Source of the DNA: Streptomyces sp. NBC_00554
Lineage (GTDB): Bacteria; Actinomycetota; Actinomycetes; Streptomycetales; Streptomycetaceae
Assembly: GCF_041431135.1 (NCBI RefSeq)
Contig: NZ_CP107799.1
Location: forward strand, 2,790,001-2,854,000
DNA: 64,000 bases
Reading direction: 5' to 3'
Shown: piece after piece, positions 15,245 to 25,475 of the stretch
Layout of the letters: each line of letters opens with the position of its first letter
How positions within the stretch are numbered: the stretch's first letter is position 1
Position numbers and translations under genes: made by a program
Notes under the pieces: generated by a model
Databases searched by the model: none
What the model was told of the DNA's origin: nothing
Seen by the model: only the letters and a program-made list of their open reading frames with translations

Positions 15245-16779
15245 CCCGCGGGGCCCACCCCCTCGTCCAGCTGCGCCGGCTCCTGGTCACCGCCGCGTCG
15301 GCGGGCACCGGCTTCCTGCTGCTGTGCACCCTGGGGTACGCGATGGCGCATCCGGACGCCTCGGCCGCCTCGGTGCTCCGCCTGACCTGGTGCGTCGCTC
15401 CGGTGGCCGCCACGGTGTACTTCGCGGTCGCGGTCGCCCGCACCGACCCCGGCACCCGGCCGCGCCCGGGCCTCGCGGCGATCGGCCTCGGCCCGGGCCG
15501 CCTGATGGCCATCTCGGCGGTCACCACGGCCCTGTCCACCACCCTCGGCTCCATGCTCGCCCTGCTCTTCTTCCTCCACCTGCGCGGCGACCTGACGGGG
15601 ATGCCCTTCGACGGCGCGGCAGCGGAGTTCCTCGCCGCGGACCGGCCCCTCCCGCTGCCGGCCGCGCTGACCCTGCTGACACTGGTGCCGCTGGCGGCTT
15701 CGGTGGCGAGCGCGGTGGTACTGCGTCCGCAGGGCGCGACCGCGGGCCGCGGGATCGCGTGGCTCGCCGCGCGCGCCGGCGCGGTGGGCAGCGCCCCGGC
15801 GCGCGGCGCCCGGCGCACGCCCCGGCACGCGGATGGCGCCCGCGCGACGCTCCGCACGCCGGGCGCGACCGGCGCGCACGACAGCTCCAGCGCGGAGGAA
15901 GGCGCGGGGGCGTACGAACGCCACGCGAGCGGAGGCGCGTACGACAGCTCCCGCGCCCCCGGCACCGGAGGCGACTACGACACTCCTCTCGCCCCCGGGA
16001 CCGTCGCGGCCGCGTTCGAAGACGCCGCCGCCAACGGCGACTTGAGCCCGTACGACGGAGACGGCCCGCACGCACCCGAGGTGCCCCACGGCTCCGGCCG
16101 ATCCGCTCACCTGGGTCACCAGAGCGCCGCGACCCACGACCTGTCCCTCCCCGAACTCCCTCCCGTCCCGCAGACCGCCCCCGGCGGCCTCCCCTGGGGC
16201 GCCGCAGTGCTCGCGGCGGGCCTCGCCGTGGAGACGTACGCGAGCCGTTCGGGTCCCGCCCCCGGTCTCGCGCTGCCCGGCGGTTTCGCGGGCGGCCCCG
16301 TCGGGGTGATGGTCGGCTGGGCGATGACCGCGGTCGGCCTGGCGCTGGCCGGGCCGGCGATCACGTACGCCTGCGGGCGGCTGCTCCAGGCCGTACGGCC
16401 GGGCGCGCTGCGGCTGCTCGCCGGGCGTGTGCTGCAGGCGGAGGCGCGGCGCATCGGGCAGCCGCTCGGCGTGGTGTGCGCGGTGGCGTCGGGCGGGTAC
16501 GCCATGGCGACGCTGTACACGGGCGCGCGCCCCGACTTCGGACCGCTGACCACCCTCGGCGTGCTGGTGGTCGCGGGGTGCACCGTCCTGACCCTGGCGA
16601 CGGCCGCCGTCGAGGCCAGACAGGCGCGCGCGGACACCACGGCGGCGCTGCTGCGGATGGGGGCGCCCGCCACCATGCTCCGGAGCGCCGCGGCCCTGCG
16701 CGTCGGCGCGCTGCTCGCCGCGTTCGGCCCGTTGACCTGGGCGGTCACCGAACTCGCCGCGCTTCCCCTGGTCCGCTGA
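15226..16779 (+). CDS. Polytopic membrane protein, permease partner of the preceding ATPase
   Basis: About 517 residues, starting at GTG 15226 inside the 3' end of the ATPase gene. An N-terminal block has about four membrane segments (LLVTAASAGTGFLLLCTLGY, VAATVYFAVAVA, ALSTTLGSMLALLFFL, LTLLTLVPLAASVASAVV). A long hydrophilic low-complexity stretch at about residues 185-315 contains repeats such as AYDSSRAPGT and DYDTPLAPGT. A C-terminal block has four or five more segments, including VGVMVGWAMTAVGLALAG. FtsX-like permeases carry an ordered domain there, but this insert looks disordered. The function is unknown. Confidence 0.75.
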   Translation: MLALRLARGAHPLVQLRRLLVTAASAGTGFLLLCTLGYAMAHPDASAASVLRLTWCVAPVAATVYFAVAVARTDPGTRPRPGLAAIGLGPGRLMAISAVTTALSTTLGSMLALLFFLHLRGDLTGMPFDGAAAEFLAADRPLPLPAALTLLTLVPLAASVASAVVLRPQGATAGRGIAWLAARAGAVGSAPARGARRTPRHADGARATLRTPGATGAHDSSSAEEGAGAYERHASGGAYDSSRAPGTGGDYDTPLAPGTVAAAFEDAAANGDLSPYDGDGPHAPEVPHGSGRSAHLGHQSAATHDLSLPELPPVPQTAPGGLPWGAAVLAAGLAVETYASRSGPAPGLALPGGFAGGPVGVMVGWAMTAVGLALAGPAITYACGRLLQAVRPGALRLLAGRVLQAEARRIGQPLGVVCAVASGGYAMATLYTGARPDFGPLTTLGVLVVAGCTVLTLATAAVEARQARADTTAALLRMGAPATMLRSAAALRVGALLAAFGPLTWAVTELAALPLVR

Positions 16780-16911
16780 ACGTCCGCGGGCCGGTCCACC
16801 GACCGGCCGCGGAGAAAAACTTCGCGCCGAGCGATGAGTTCCGCGCGGACCCCCGGTCTATCCCTGCGAACGACACCGCAGCGCCGTACCGCACCGATGG
16901 GAGACCTGGAC

Positions 16912-17319
16912 ATGTACCAGCAGATGATCTTCGTGAACCTCGCCGTGAACGACGTCGACACCTCGAAGAAGTTCTTCACGGAGATCGGCTACACGATCAA
17001 CCCGCAGTTCTCGACCGACGACTGCGCCTGCGTGGTGATCAGCGACACGATCGTCGCGATGATGCTGAGCAAGCAGCGCTACGCCGACTTCACGAAGAAG
17101 CAGATCGCGGACTCCACCAAGACCAGCGAGGTACTGCTGTGTCTGAGCGCCGAGAGCCGCGAGAAGGTCGACGAGCTCGTCGACGGCGCGATCGCGGCGG
17201 GCGGCTCGGCCTCGGGCGAGACCCAGGACCACGGCTTCATGTACGGCCGCGCCTTCGACGACCCGGACGGCCACACCTGGGAGGTCATGTGGATGGACCC
17301 GGCGGCGGTCCAGGGCTGA
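16912..17319 (+). CDS. VOC-family (glyoxalase/bleomycin resistance fold) protein
   Basis: A 135-residue protein of the PhnB/YcgN-like VOC type. IFVNLAVNDVDTSKKFFTEIGYTIN and DDPDGHTWEVMWMD are the two beta-alpha-beta-beta-beta repeats, with the final metal-ligand Glu in HTWEVMW. The first-repeat His ligand is replaced by Asn (FVNLAV), as in many non-metal members. ATG 16912 has GGGAG (16900-16904) at good spacing; ATG 16897 is also in frame. It stands alone after the transporter. The substrate is unknown. Confidence 0.85.
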   Translation: MYQQMIFVNLAVNDVDTSKKFFTEIGYTINPQFSTDDCACVVISDTIVAMMLSKQRYADFTKKQIADSTKTSEVLLCLSAESREKVDELVDGAIAAGGSASGETQDHGFMYGRAFDDPDGHTWEVMWMDPAAVQG

Positions 17320-17400
17320 ACCTCGTCACGTCGTACCAGGTCCGGCACGCAGCACGGGGGTCTGCGTGCCCGGCGACGGGGCGATGCCTAACATGGCGGC

Positions 17401-18516
17401 GTGCAGCCGACCCCCTTCCACGCTTCCCACGACCGTGAGATCGAGTCCCTCGCCGAGTTCGACGAGATCGTCTCGAAGCACGGTTCGCTCGCCCAGTTCC
17501 GTGTCCAGGCAATCGATCTGACGGACCGTACGACGGAGCTGCTGTCCTTGGACACCGCGGGCGCCGTCTTCCTCGGCTGCGCGATGGACCCCGACGCGGC
17601 GGCGAAGGTGCGCGCCGCGGGCGCGCTGGTCTTCCCGCCCGTCCCGGGGCTGCCCTTCGACCCGTACCGGGGCCTGCTCCACTCCCCCGACGAGCTCTTC
17701 GAGAGGCTCGAGGCGGGCTACGAGGAGACGCCGGACGCCCGCGCGTACGCCTGGTTCCAGCAGACCAAGGCCGACGGCGACATATTCGCGTCGATGCTGC
17801 GCTCGATCCACGACGACTCGGTCTCGGACGCGCTCGACGAACTCCTCGTCGGCGCGCGGGTGGTGGGCGTGATGGGCGGCCATGCGATGGCGCGCGGCAC
17901 CCAGGCGTACGAGGGGGCGGCTCGCCTCGGCCGTGAGCTGGCGCGCGCCGGTTACACGGTCGCCACCGGCGGCGGCCCCGGCGCGATGGAGGCGGCGAAC
18001 CTGGGCGCGTACGCGGCGCCCTTCGACGACGAGATGCTCGCCGAGGCACTCGAACTCCTCGCGCGGGCCCCGTCGTTCACCCCCTCGATCACCGACTGGG
18101 CGCGCGCCGCCTTCGACGTACGCGAGCGCTGGCCCTCCGGTGGCCCCTCGGTCGGCATCCCCACCTGGTTCTACGGCCATGAGCCGCCGAACGCCTTCGC
18201 CGCACACATCGCCAAGTACTTCGCCAACGCGACCCGCGAGGACGGCCTGCTGGCCCGCTCGAACGCGGGCGTGGTCTTCCTGCCGGGCGCCGCCGGGACC
18301 GTACAGGAGATCTTCGACAACGCGACCCCGAACTACTACGAGTCCCGGGGCGAGCCGACCCCCATGGTGCTCGTGGACCGCGCCCACTGGACCGAAAAGC
18401 ACCCCACCTGGCCCCTCCTCCAGTCGCTCGCCCGCGAGCGCGCGATGGAGTCCCGAATCGCCCTTGTTGACCGTATCGAGGAGGCTCCGGACGCCCTCAA
18501 ACGTCTCGGCGGTTAA
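17401..18516 (+). CDS. LOG-family (lysine decarboxylase-like fold) protein
   Basis: About 371 residues, longer than the 180-200 of typical cytokinin riboside 5'-monophosphate phosphoribohydrolases. The C-terminal half carries the fold: VVGVMGGHAMARG, VATGGGPGAMEAANLGAYAAP and the catalytic-type motif LPGAAGTVQEIFDN, a variant of PGGxGTxxE. The N-terminal 150 residues (DLTDRTTELLSLDTAGAVFLGC, LPFDPYRGLLHSPDELF) form an extra domain seen in long actinobacterial LOG paralogues. Nucleotide binding is likely; phosphoribohydrolase activity is not certain because the second motif differs. It stands alone. Confidence 0.8.
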   Translation: MQPTPFHASHDREIESLAEFDEIVSKHGSLAQFRVQAIDLTDRTTELLSLDTAGAVFLGCAMDPDAAAKVRAAGALVFPPVPGLPFDPYRGLLHSPDELFERLEAGYEETPDARAYAWFQQTKADGDIFASMLRSIHDDSVSDALDELLVGARVVGVMGGHAMARGTQAYEGAARLGRELARAGYTVATGGGPGAMEAANLGAYAAPFDDEMLAEALELLARAPSFTPSITDWARAAFDVRERWPSGGPSVGIPTWFYGHEPPNAFAAHIAKYFANATREDGLLARSNAGVVFLPGAAGTVQEIFDNATPNYYESRGEPTPMVLVDRAHWTEKHPTWPLLQSLARERAMESRIALVDRIEEAPDALKRLGG

Positions 18517-18554
18517 CGACAAGGTAAAGGCAACGCCTTGGCAGGGCATATGCA

Positions 18555-18582
18555 TTGACAGCACTTAGCTGGCGCTTATAAA
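18555..18582 (+). promoter_or_regulatory. Strong vegetative-type promoter of the LAETG protein gene
   Basis: TTGACA at 18555-18560 and TATAAA at 18577-18582 are separated by 16 bases, close to the housekeeping (HrdB) consensus. Transcription would begin near 18589 and give a leader of about 85 bases before GTG 18674. No other promoter in the window is as close to consensus. Confidence 0.75.
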
Positions 18583-18673
18583 CCAGTGAGGCTACTGGGG
18601 GCGAAGTTGTCGCAGCAGAACAACAGAACGCCCCTCTAACCCCCCGCAGTTGCGCATCCCGTGAAGGGCAATC

Positions 18674-19357
18674 GTGTCCATATCTCGCCGTACCGCACGT
18701 TCTGTGCGAATCCTCGGTGTTGCTTCAGCGACGGCCGCGCTCGCGCTCGGTGTCGCCGGCAACGCAATGGCCTGCAACATTAAGGACTTCTCCGCCGTCG
18801 CCGAGTGCGACGACAACGGGAAGGGCATCATCACCGTCACCGACGTGGACCCCTCGGGCGTCAAGGCCACCGTGTCGGTCTACCTCGAGTCGAACGGCGC
18901 CGACGCGAAGCTCGTCGGCGAGGAGACGGTGGTCGGCACCCGCGAGGGCGCCACCGTCTCGTTCTCGGAGGACTGGCTCCCCAAGGCCGAGTACCGCGTC
19001 CACATCAAGGCCGCGAACAACTCTGTCGACGAGGACATCGAGCCGAACCTGGTCGCGCCGGCCGAGGCCTGCACGACCACGGAGACTCCTCCGGCCTCGG
19101 AGACCCCGGAGCCGTCGGACACGCCTTCCCCGTCCGACGAGCCCTCGGACTCGGCGACCCCGTCGCCCGCCGAGAGCACCACCCCCGCGACGACGGGCAG
19201 CAACGCCCCGTCCCCCGCGGCCGGTGAGTCCAACCTCGCCGAGACCGGTGCGAACTCCAACACCCCGGTGATCGCCGGCGTCGCCGGTGCGTTCGTCCTG
19301 GTCGGCGGCGGAGCGGTGTTCTTCGGTATGCGCCGCCGTGGCGCCACGAAGGCCTGA
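18674..19357 (+). CDS. LAETG sortase-anchored cell surface protein
   Basis: The 227-residue precursor has a Sec signal ([21 protein letters not shown]). A beta-rich domain of about 100 residues follows, with one Cys at each end ([21 protein letters not shown]). Next come a Pro/Ser/Thr/Glu-rich wall-spanning stalk, the class E sortase motif LAETG, a membrane segment ([21 protein letters not shown]) and a RRR tail. Sortase would cut after LAET and link the protein to peptidoglycan. The strong promoter at 18555-18582 and terminator at 19375-19413 mark it as an abundant single-gene unit. The ligand is unknown. Confidence 0.88.
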   Translation: MSISRRTARSVRILGVASATAALALGVAGNAMACNIKDFSAVAECDDNGKGIITVTDVDPSGVKATVSVYLESNGADAKLVGEETVVGTREGATVSFSEDWLPKAEYRVHIKAANNSVDEDIEPNLVAPAEACTTTETPPASETPEPSDTPSPSDEPSDSATPSPAESTTPATTGSNAPSPAAGESNLAETGANSNTPVIAGVAGAFVLVGGGAVFFGMRRRGATKA

Positions 19358-19374
19358 TCCGTACACCGTACGAA

Positions 19375-19413
19375 CGTGTGGCCCGTCCCCTCTCGGAGGG
19401 GGCGGGCCACACG
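19375..19413. terminator. Hairpin terminator between convergent genes
   Basis: GC-rich arms read CGTGTGGCCCG... and ...CGGGCCACACG with one small internal asymmetry and a loop near TCTCGG. It lies between the LAETG gene and the end of the convergent mycothiol-type gene. Confidence 0.75.
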
Positions 19414-19433
19414 CGTGCCGGGCGGGTGAGCGG

Positions 19434-20243
19434 CTACTCGAACGTCGCCCGCTCCAGCCAGAATTCCAGCAGCTCCCGCTCCCCCAGCACCTCCAACTTC
19501 CCGCCGTCCAGCGGCAGTCGGCGGTAGAAGCCCAGCAGTACGTCGGTCAGCGGGCCCCGCAGCGCAACGGTCGCCTTCTCGTGACCCCGGCGCCAGACGA
19601 CCCCCTTCTCGGTGAGCTCGACGACCCACTCGGCGTTCAGTTCGGGGGCGGTGTCGGTGGCGTGGAGGTGAATGCTGCGACCGGAGCCGCGCAACTCCGC
19701 CGCCGCGTCGTGCGGCTCCGTCCGCTGCACGTACTCCACGATCCCCAGCCATTCGTCGATCGCGTCGGCGGCCACATCCGGGTCGACCTCGTACGGCAGC
19801 CCGGCGGCCAGCGTCGCGTCGGCACGGTGGATCACCAGCTCGTGCGTCATCCGGCGCGCCCAGAAACCGGAGTCGTGCACCCCGGCCCACGCCCACACAC
19901 GCGTGTCGGGCCCCGCCTCCCGCAGCGTGCGGACGAGCATCTCGCCGGTCTCCGCAAGCCAGGCGTCCAGGGCGGCGGCATCACTCTCGGCCTCCGGGCC
20001 CCCGGCCAAAGGCACAGCCCCCTCTGGGACGTTCTCCTGCGCCCTCGTACGGACCAGGAGCTCGGCCCAGCGCAATGCACCGCCCGTGTGCCGTACGAGC
20101 TGCTCCAGCGACCAGTCAGGGCAGGTCGGCACGGTCGCGGACAGCACGACACCGTCCGAGGTCACCACGTCCCTCAACTGCCGCACCTGCGTCTCGATCG
20201 CATCGCAGTAGCGGTCATGCCCGAGCGGTCCGAGTAGCGTCAT
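19434..20243 (-). CDS. Maleylpyruvate isomerase-family, mycothiol-dependent-type protein
   Basis: A 269-residue DinB-like four-helix protein of the actinobacterial TIGR03083 type. VPTCPDWSLEQLVRHTGGALRWAELLV in the first helices and MTHELVIHRADA hold the His residues of the metal site of mycothiol-dependent enzymes. The C-terminal SCP2-like half (IHLHATD, KATVALRGPLTDVLLGFYRR) is also typical. The start at 20243 removes an unsupported upstream extension. Members serve as mycothiol-dependent isomerases or transferases; the substrate here is unknown. It is followed on the same strand by nothing, since the LAETG gene converges on it. Confidence 0.82.
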   Translation of the reverse strand: MTLLGPLGHDRYCDAIETQVRQLRDVVTSDGVVLSATVPTCPDWSLEQLVRHTGGALRWAELLVRTRAQENVPEGAVPLAGGPEAESDAAALDAWLAETGEMLVRTLREAGPDTRVWAWAGVHDSGFWARRMTHELVIHRADATLAAGLPYEVDPDVAADAIDEWLGIVEYVQRTEPHDAAAELRGSGRSIHLHATDTAPELNAEWVVELTEKGVVWRRGHEKATVALRGPLTDVLLGFYRRLPLDGGKLEVLGERELLEFWLERATFE

Positions 20244-20304
20244 GAGCCGCACCCTATGCGGCGGGTGGCTCCTCGAGTACGGCAATTTCGGCGGCGCCGG
20301 GACG

Positions 20305-21324
<1,020 letters not shown>

Positions 21325-23013
21325 CTAGAACTCCCCGGTCCGGTCGGTCCGTACCCGCTCCAACAGCAGCAGCGACACCGCGCACACCACCATCAAGATC
21401 GTCGAAAGGGCCATCGCCTGGCCGTAGTTGAGGTCACCCGCACGCCCGAGCAGCCGGGCCACGGCGACCGGCAGCGTCGGGTTGTCGGGCCGCGCGATGA
21501 AGACGGTCGCCCCGAACTCACCAAGCGACACCGCGAAGGCGAACCCGGCCGCCACCAGCAGCGCCCGCCGCACCATCGGCAGATCGACCTCGCGCCACAC
21601 CCGCCACGGCGACGCCCCGAGCACCGCCGCCGCCTCCCGCAACCGCCCGTCCACCGCCCGCAGCACGGGCAGCATCGTCCGTACGACGAAGGGGACACCG
21701 ACCAGCGCCTGCGCGAGCGGCACCAGGATCCAACTGCTCCTGAGATTCAGCGGCGGTTCGTCGAGCGCGATCAGGAACCCGAACCCGACGGTCACCGCCG
21801 ACACACCCAGCGGCAGCATCAGCAGCGCGTCGAAGCCGCGCACGAGCCGGCCCGCACGCAGGGTGAGGGCGGCGGCCGCCAGACCGCCGATGAGTACGGC
21901 GATGGCGGTGGCGGCGAGCGCGTACTGCAGCGAGTTGCCGATCGCCTCGATCGGCGCAACTAGGAAGATGCCGCTGTCGTCGGAGGTCAGTGCCCTGTAG
22001 TACCCGAAGTCGGGCGCGTCCAGGGACCGTTGGACCAGCACGCCGAGCGGCAGCACGAGCAGCACGGCGATGCTCGCGAGCACACCGGCGAGCAGCGCCC
22101 ACTGCCCGACCCCGCGCGGCCTGCGTGCGGTCACCTCCGGGGACACCAGACGCAGAGCGGTCTCCCGACGCCGTACGGTCCGGGCGTGCACGGCGAGGAT
22201 CGCGCCCACCGCCACGAACTGGATGATCGTCAGCACCGCCGCCGTGGAGAGGTCGAAGATCTCCGAGGTCTGCCGGTAGATCTCGACTTCGAGGGTCGAG
22301 AAGGTGGGACCGCCGAGGATCTGCACGACACCGAAGGAGGTGAAGGTGAAGAGGAAGACCATCAGCGCGGCGGCGGCCACGGCCGGGCTCAGGGCCGGCA
22401 GCGTCACCTTGCGCCAGGCCGCGAGTCGGGAGGCGCCGAGCATCCGCGCGGCCTCCTCCTGACGCGGGTCGAGCTGCGACCACAGCCCGCCGACCGTGCG
22501 GACGACGACCGCGTAGTTGAAGAAGACATGCGCGAGCAGGATCGCCCAGACCGTCGTGTCCAGTCGTACGCCCCACAGCTCGTCCAGAAGCCCGCCCCGG
22601 CCGACCAGCGCAAGGAACGCCGTACCGACGACGACCGTCGGCAGCACGAACGGCACGGTCACCACCGCCCGCAGAACCTGCTTGCCCCTGAAATCGAAGC
22701 GCGCGAAGACATACGCGCCGGGGAGCGCGATCAGCAGCGTGAGCGCCGTCGACGCGAGCGCCTGCCAAGTGGTGAACCACAGGACGTGCCGGATGTCGGA
22801 CTGCGCGAGCACATCCCAGATCCGCCCGAACTGCCAGACCCCGTCGACCTTGAGACCACGGGCCACGATCGCCGCGACCGGGTAGGCGAAGAAGACGCCG
22901 AAGAACGCGACGGGCAGGGCCATGAGCCCGAACCGCGCCGCGTCTCCCCGACGGGACTTCTTACGCGCCCGGGGCGTTACTTCAGTACGAGCGAGGTCCA
23001 CGACTTGACCCAC
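21325..23013 (-). CDS. thiP: ABC transporter permease, thiamine type (ThiP-like, fused double permease)
   Basis: About 562 residues with some twelve membrane segments in two permease halves, as in ThiP and FbpB. Each half has an EAA loop (EEAARMLGASRLAAWRKVTLP and REAAAVLGASPWRVWREVDLP), where the ATPase docks. GLMALPVAFFGVFFAYPVAAI is the first membrane segment. The start is set at GTG 23013, overlapping the binding-protein gene by 37 bases; GTG 23001 is an alternative. It is followed directly by the ATPase gene. The TPP riboswitch upstream supports thiamine as cargo rather than iron. Confidence 0.88.
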   Translation of the reverse strand: MGQVVDLARTEVTPRARKKSRRGDAARFGLMALPVAFFGVFFAYPVAAIVARGLKVDGVWQFGRIWDVLAQSDIRHVLWFTTWQALASTALTLLIALPGAYVFARFDFRGKQVLRAVVTVPFVLPTVVVGTAFLALVGRGGLLDELWGVRLDTTVWAILLAHVFFNYAVVVRTVGGLWSQLDPRQEEAARMLGASRLAAWRKVTLPALSPAVAAAALMVFLFTFTSFGVVQILGGPTFSTLEVEIYRQTSEIFDLSTAAVLTIIQFVAVGAILAVHARTVRRRETALRLVSPEVTARRPRGVGQWALLAGVLASIAVLLVLPLGVLVQRSLDAPDFGYYRALTSDDSGIFLVAPIEAIGNSLQYALAATAIAVLIGGLAAAALTLRAGRLVRGFDALLMLPLGVSAVTVGFGFLIALDEPPLNLRSSWILVPLAQALVGVPFVVRTMLPVLRAVDGRLREAAAVLGASPWRVWREVDLPMVRRALLVAAGFAFAVSLGEFGATVFIARPDNPTLPVAVARLLGRAGDLNYGQAMALSTILMVVCAVSLLLLERVRTDRTGEF

Positions 23014-24056
23014 TGGTCACGGTTGTCGGCGATCTTGGCGGGGGCCATGGTCTCGGGGTCCTTGGCCTGCGGACCGAACTCCGTGAACTCGGCCGGCACC
23101 TTCGCGCCCTCCACCACCGGGTACACGAACATGTTCAGCGGCATGTCGTCCTGGAACTGCTTCGTGATCAGGAAGTCGATGAGCGCCTCGCCGCCCTTGG
23201 TGTTCTTCGCGTTGCTCAGCAGCCCCGCGTACTCGACCTGCCGGAAGCAGGTGCCGGTCGCGACGCCGGTCGGCGCGGTCGTCGGCTTCGGGTCGGCGTA
23301 GATGACCTCGGCGGGCGGCGAGGAGGCGTACGAGACGACGAGCGGCCGGTCCGCCTTGGCCTTCTTGCCCCCGGCCGAGCCGGAGAACTCCTCGTTGTAC
23401 GCCTGCTCCCAGCCGTCGACGACCTTGACGCCGTTGGCCTTGAGCTTCGTCCAGTAGTCCTGCCAGCCGTCGTCGCCGTACTTCGCGGCGGTCCCGAGCA
23501 GGAAGCCGAGGCCGGGCGAGGACGTGGAGGCGTTCTCGGTGACGAGGAGGTTCTTGTACTCGGGCTTGATCAGGTCGTCGAAGGACTGCGGCGGCGTCAG
23601 CTTGTGCTCGCTGAAGTAGGCCTTGTCGTAGTTGACGCAGATGTCACCCGAGTCGATGGGCGTGACCCGGTGCTTGTCCTCGTCGACCCGGTACTCCGGG
23701 AGGATCAGGTCCGAGCCCTTGGCCTCGTACGACTGGAACAGCCCGTTGTCGAGCGCGCGGGACAGCAGGGTGTTGTCGACGCCGAAGAAGACGTCGCCCT
23801 GCGGATTGTCCTTGGTGAGGATCGCCTTGTTGACGGCCTGCCCGGCGTCGCCGTCCTTGAGGACCTTGACGGTGTACCCGGACTCCTTCTCGAAGGCGCT
23901 CAGCACGTCCTTGGAGTAGGTGAAGGAGTCATGACTGACGAGGGTGACGGTCTTGGAGTCAGCGTCACTGCTCCCGCTGCCGGACGAGCCGCACGCGGAC
24001 AGCGTGACCAGCCCCAGGCCGACAACGACGGCCGTGATCGTCCTCTTCTTGCTCAC
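22977..24056 (-). CDS. tbpA: Thiamine ABC transporter substrate-binding lipoprotein
   Basis: A 359-residue binding protein with signal and lipobox (VVVGLGLVTLSAC). VTLVSHDSFTYSKDVLSAFEKESGYTVKVL, GDVFFGVDNTLLSRALD, PIDSGDICVNYDKAYF and SPGLGFLLGTAAKYG match TbpA-type thiamine-binding proteins. YASSPPAEVIYADP lines the pyrimidine site in that family. The GTG at 24056 has an ideal AGGAGG seven bases upstream. It heads the operon of binding protein, permease and ATPase. The leader carries a TPP riboswitch (24153-24248) and a 15-bp hairpin (24091-24128), so high TPP should turn it off. Confidence 0.92.
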   Translation of the reverse strand: MSKKRTITAVVVGLGLVTLSACGSSGSGSSDADSKTVTLVSHDSFTYSKDVLSAFEKESGYTVKVLKDGDAGQAVNKAILTKDNPQGDVFFGVDNTLLSRALDNGLFQSYEAKGSDLILPEYRVDEDKHRVTPIDSGDICVNYDKAYFSEHKLTPPQSFDDLIKPEYKNLLVTENASTSSPGLGFLLGTAAKYGDDGWQDYWTKLKANGVKVVDGWEQAYNEEFSGSAGGKKAKADRPLVVSYASSPPAEVIYADPKPTTAPTGVATGTCFRQVEYAGLLSNAKNTKGGEALIDFLITKQFQDDMPLNMFVYPVVEGAKVPAEFTEFGPQAKDPETMAPAKIADNRDQWVKSWTSLVLK

Positions 24057-24090
24057 TGATTTCCTCCTGGGATGACCAGGAAGAGACGCG

Positions 24091-24128
24091 GCCCTGCCCG
24101 GGAACCCCTGAGAGTTCCCGGGCAGGGC
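24091..24128 (-). terminator. Hairpin between TPP riboswitch and start codon
   Basis: Perfect 15-base arms (24091-24105 and 24114-24128) with an 8-base loop. On the operon strand it lies after the aptamer and ends 25 bases before the AGGAGG. It is placed to act as the riboswitch-controlled terminator, though it has no T run. Confidence 0.75.
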
Positions 24129-24152
24129 GCAACAGCTTGAGTATTGACCGAA

Positions 24153-24248
24153 CTTCCTACCCAGAATGACCTGGGCAAGGTTCTGAGGGTCTGCGGCCCA
24201 CCGGTGACCCGGCTACCGCACTCTCAGCGCTGTGGCGCTCCCCTGTCG
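24153..24248 (-). promoter_or_regulatory. TPP riboswitch (THI element)
   Basis: On the minus strand the conserved blocks appear in order: AGGGGAGCGCC, then GCTGAGAG (pyrimidine-sensing core), a variable P3 stem, then GACCCTCAGAACCTTG and CCAGGTCATTCTGGGTAGG (pyrophosphate-sensing arm and closing P1). It lies about 97 bases upstream of tbpA and 40 bases past the rlmN stop. TPP binding is expected to reduce expression of the transporter operon. Confidence 0.93.
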
Positions 24249-24288
24249 GAATATGAAGATGTGGATTGTGCGGTTGTTCCCAGCCAGG

Positions 24289-25395
24289 TTACCGCTCGGT
24301 GGCCGCGAGCTGACCGCAGGCCCCGTCGATCTCCTGACCACGGGTGTCCCGGACGGTGACCGGCACCCCGTGGGCCGCGATCGCCTCGACGAACGCCTTC
24401 TCGTCCTCGGGCCGCGAGGCGGTCCACTTCGAACCCGGGGTCGGGTTCAGCGGGATGAGATTGACATGCACGGGCTTGCCCTTGAGCATCCGCCCGAGCC
24501 GGTCACCACGCCACGCCTGGTCGTTGATGTCCCTGATCAGCGCGTACTCGATGGAGAGCCGGCGCCCCGACTTGGCCGCGTACTCCCAGCCGGCGTCCAG
24601 CACCTCCCGCACCTGCCACCGCGTGTTCACGGGTACGAGGGTGTCGCGCAGCTCGTCGTCCGGCGCGTGGAGAGAAATGGCGAGGCGGCACTTGAAGCCC
24701 TCGTCGGAGAACCGGTTGATCGCCGGGACAAGCCCGACGGTCGACACGGTGATGCCACGCTGCGAGAGGCCGAGCCCGTCGGGCTCGGGGTCGGTCAGCG
24801 CACGGATCGCGCCGACCACCCTCTTGTAGTTGGCGAGCGGCTCACCCATGCCCATGAAGACGATGTTGCTGAGCCGCGACGGACCGCCCGGGATCTCCCC
24901 ATCCCTGAGCGCCCGCATACCGTCCACGATCTGGTGCACGATCTCGCCGGTGGAGAGATTCCGGTCCAGCCCGGCCTGCCCGGTCGCACAGAACGGGCAG
25001 TTCATCCCGCACCCGGCCTGCGAGCTGATGCACATGGTCACCCGGTCCGGGTACCGCATCAGCACGGACTCGACGAGCGTGCCGTCGAAGAGCCGCCACA
25101 GCGTCTTGCGCGTGGTCTCCTGGTCGGTCGACAGATGCCGCACGACCGTCATCAGCTCAGGAAGCAACGCCTCCTGAAGCTTCCCGCGCGAGGCGGCCGG
25201 GATGTCCGTCCACTCCGCGGGGTCGTGCGCGTACCGCGCGAAGTAGTGCTGCGACAGCTGCTTGGCACGAAACGGCTTCTCACCGATCGCGGCAACCGCC
25301 TCTTTACGCTCGGCAGGCGTGAGATCGGCGAGATGCCGCGGCGGCTTCTTGGCTCCGCGCGGGGCGACGAATGTGAGTTCTCCGGGCTTAGGCAT
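24289..25395 (-). CDS. rlmN: Dual-specificity RNA methyltransferase RlmN
   Basis: A 368-residue radical SAM enzyme that makes 2-methyladenosine at A2503 of 23S rRNA and at A37 of some tRNAs. The iron-sulphur Cys triad is in [29 protein letters not shown], the SAM-site strand and the RNA-binding N-terminal domain ([20 protein letters not shown]) are present. The methyl-carrying Cys is in IDGACGQL near the C-terminus. I chose ATG 25395 (MPKPGELTF); the frame extends upstream to 25512 but that would overlap cdsA and lacks support. It follows cdsA on the same strand. Confidence 0.95.
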   Translation of the reverse strand: MPKPGELTFVAPRGAKKPPRHLADLTPAERKEAVAAIGEKPFRAKQLSQHYFARYAHDPAEWTDIPAASRGKLQEALLPELMTVVRHLSTDQETTRKTLWRLFDGTLVESVLMRYPDRVTMCISSQAGCGMNCPFCATGQAGLDRNLSTGEIVHQIVDGMRALRDGEIPGGPSRLSNIVFMGMGEPLANYKRVVGAIRALTDPEPDGLGLSQRGITVSTVGLVPAINRFSDEGFKCRLAISLHAPDDELRDTLVPVNTRWQVREVLDAGWEYAAKSGRRLSIEYALIRDINDQAWRGDRLGRMLKGKPVHVNLIPLNPTPGSKWTASRPEDEKAFVEAIAAHGVPVTVRDTRGQEIDGACGQLAATER

Positions 25396-25475
25396 GGCTG
25401 TACCAGTGTCGCAGACATACGGAGGGGGACTCGCCGCCCTGTGGACAACGAGCCCCCAACCGATAAAACCGCAGG

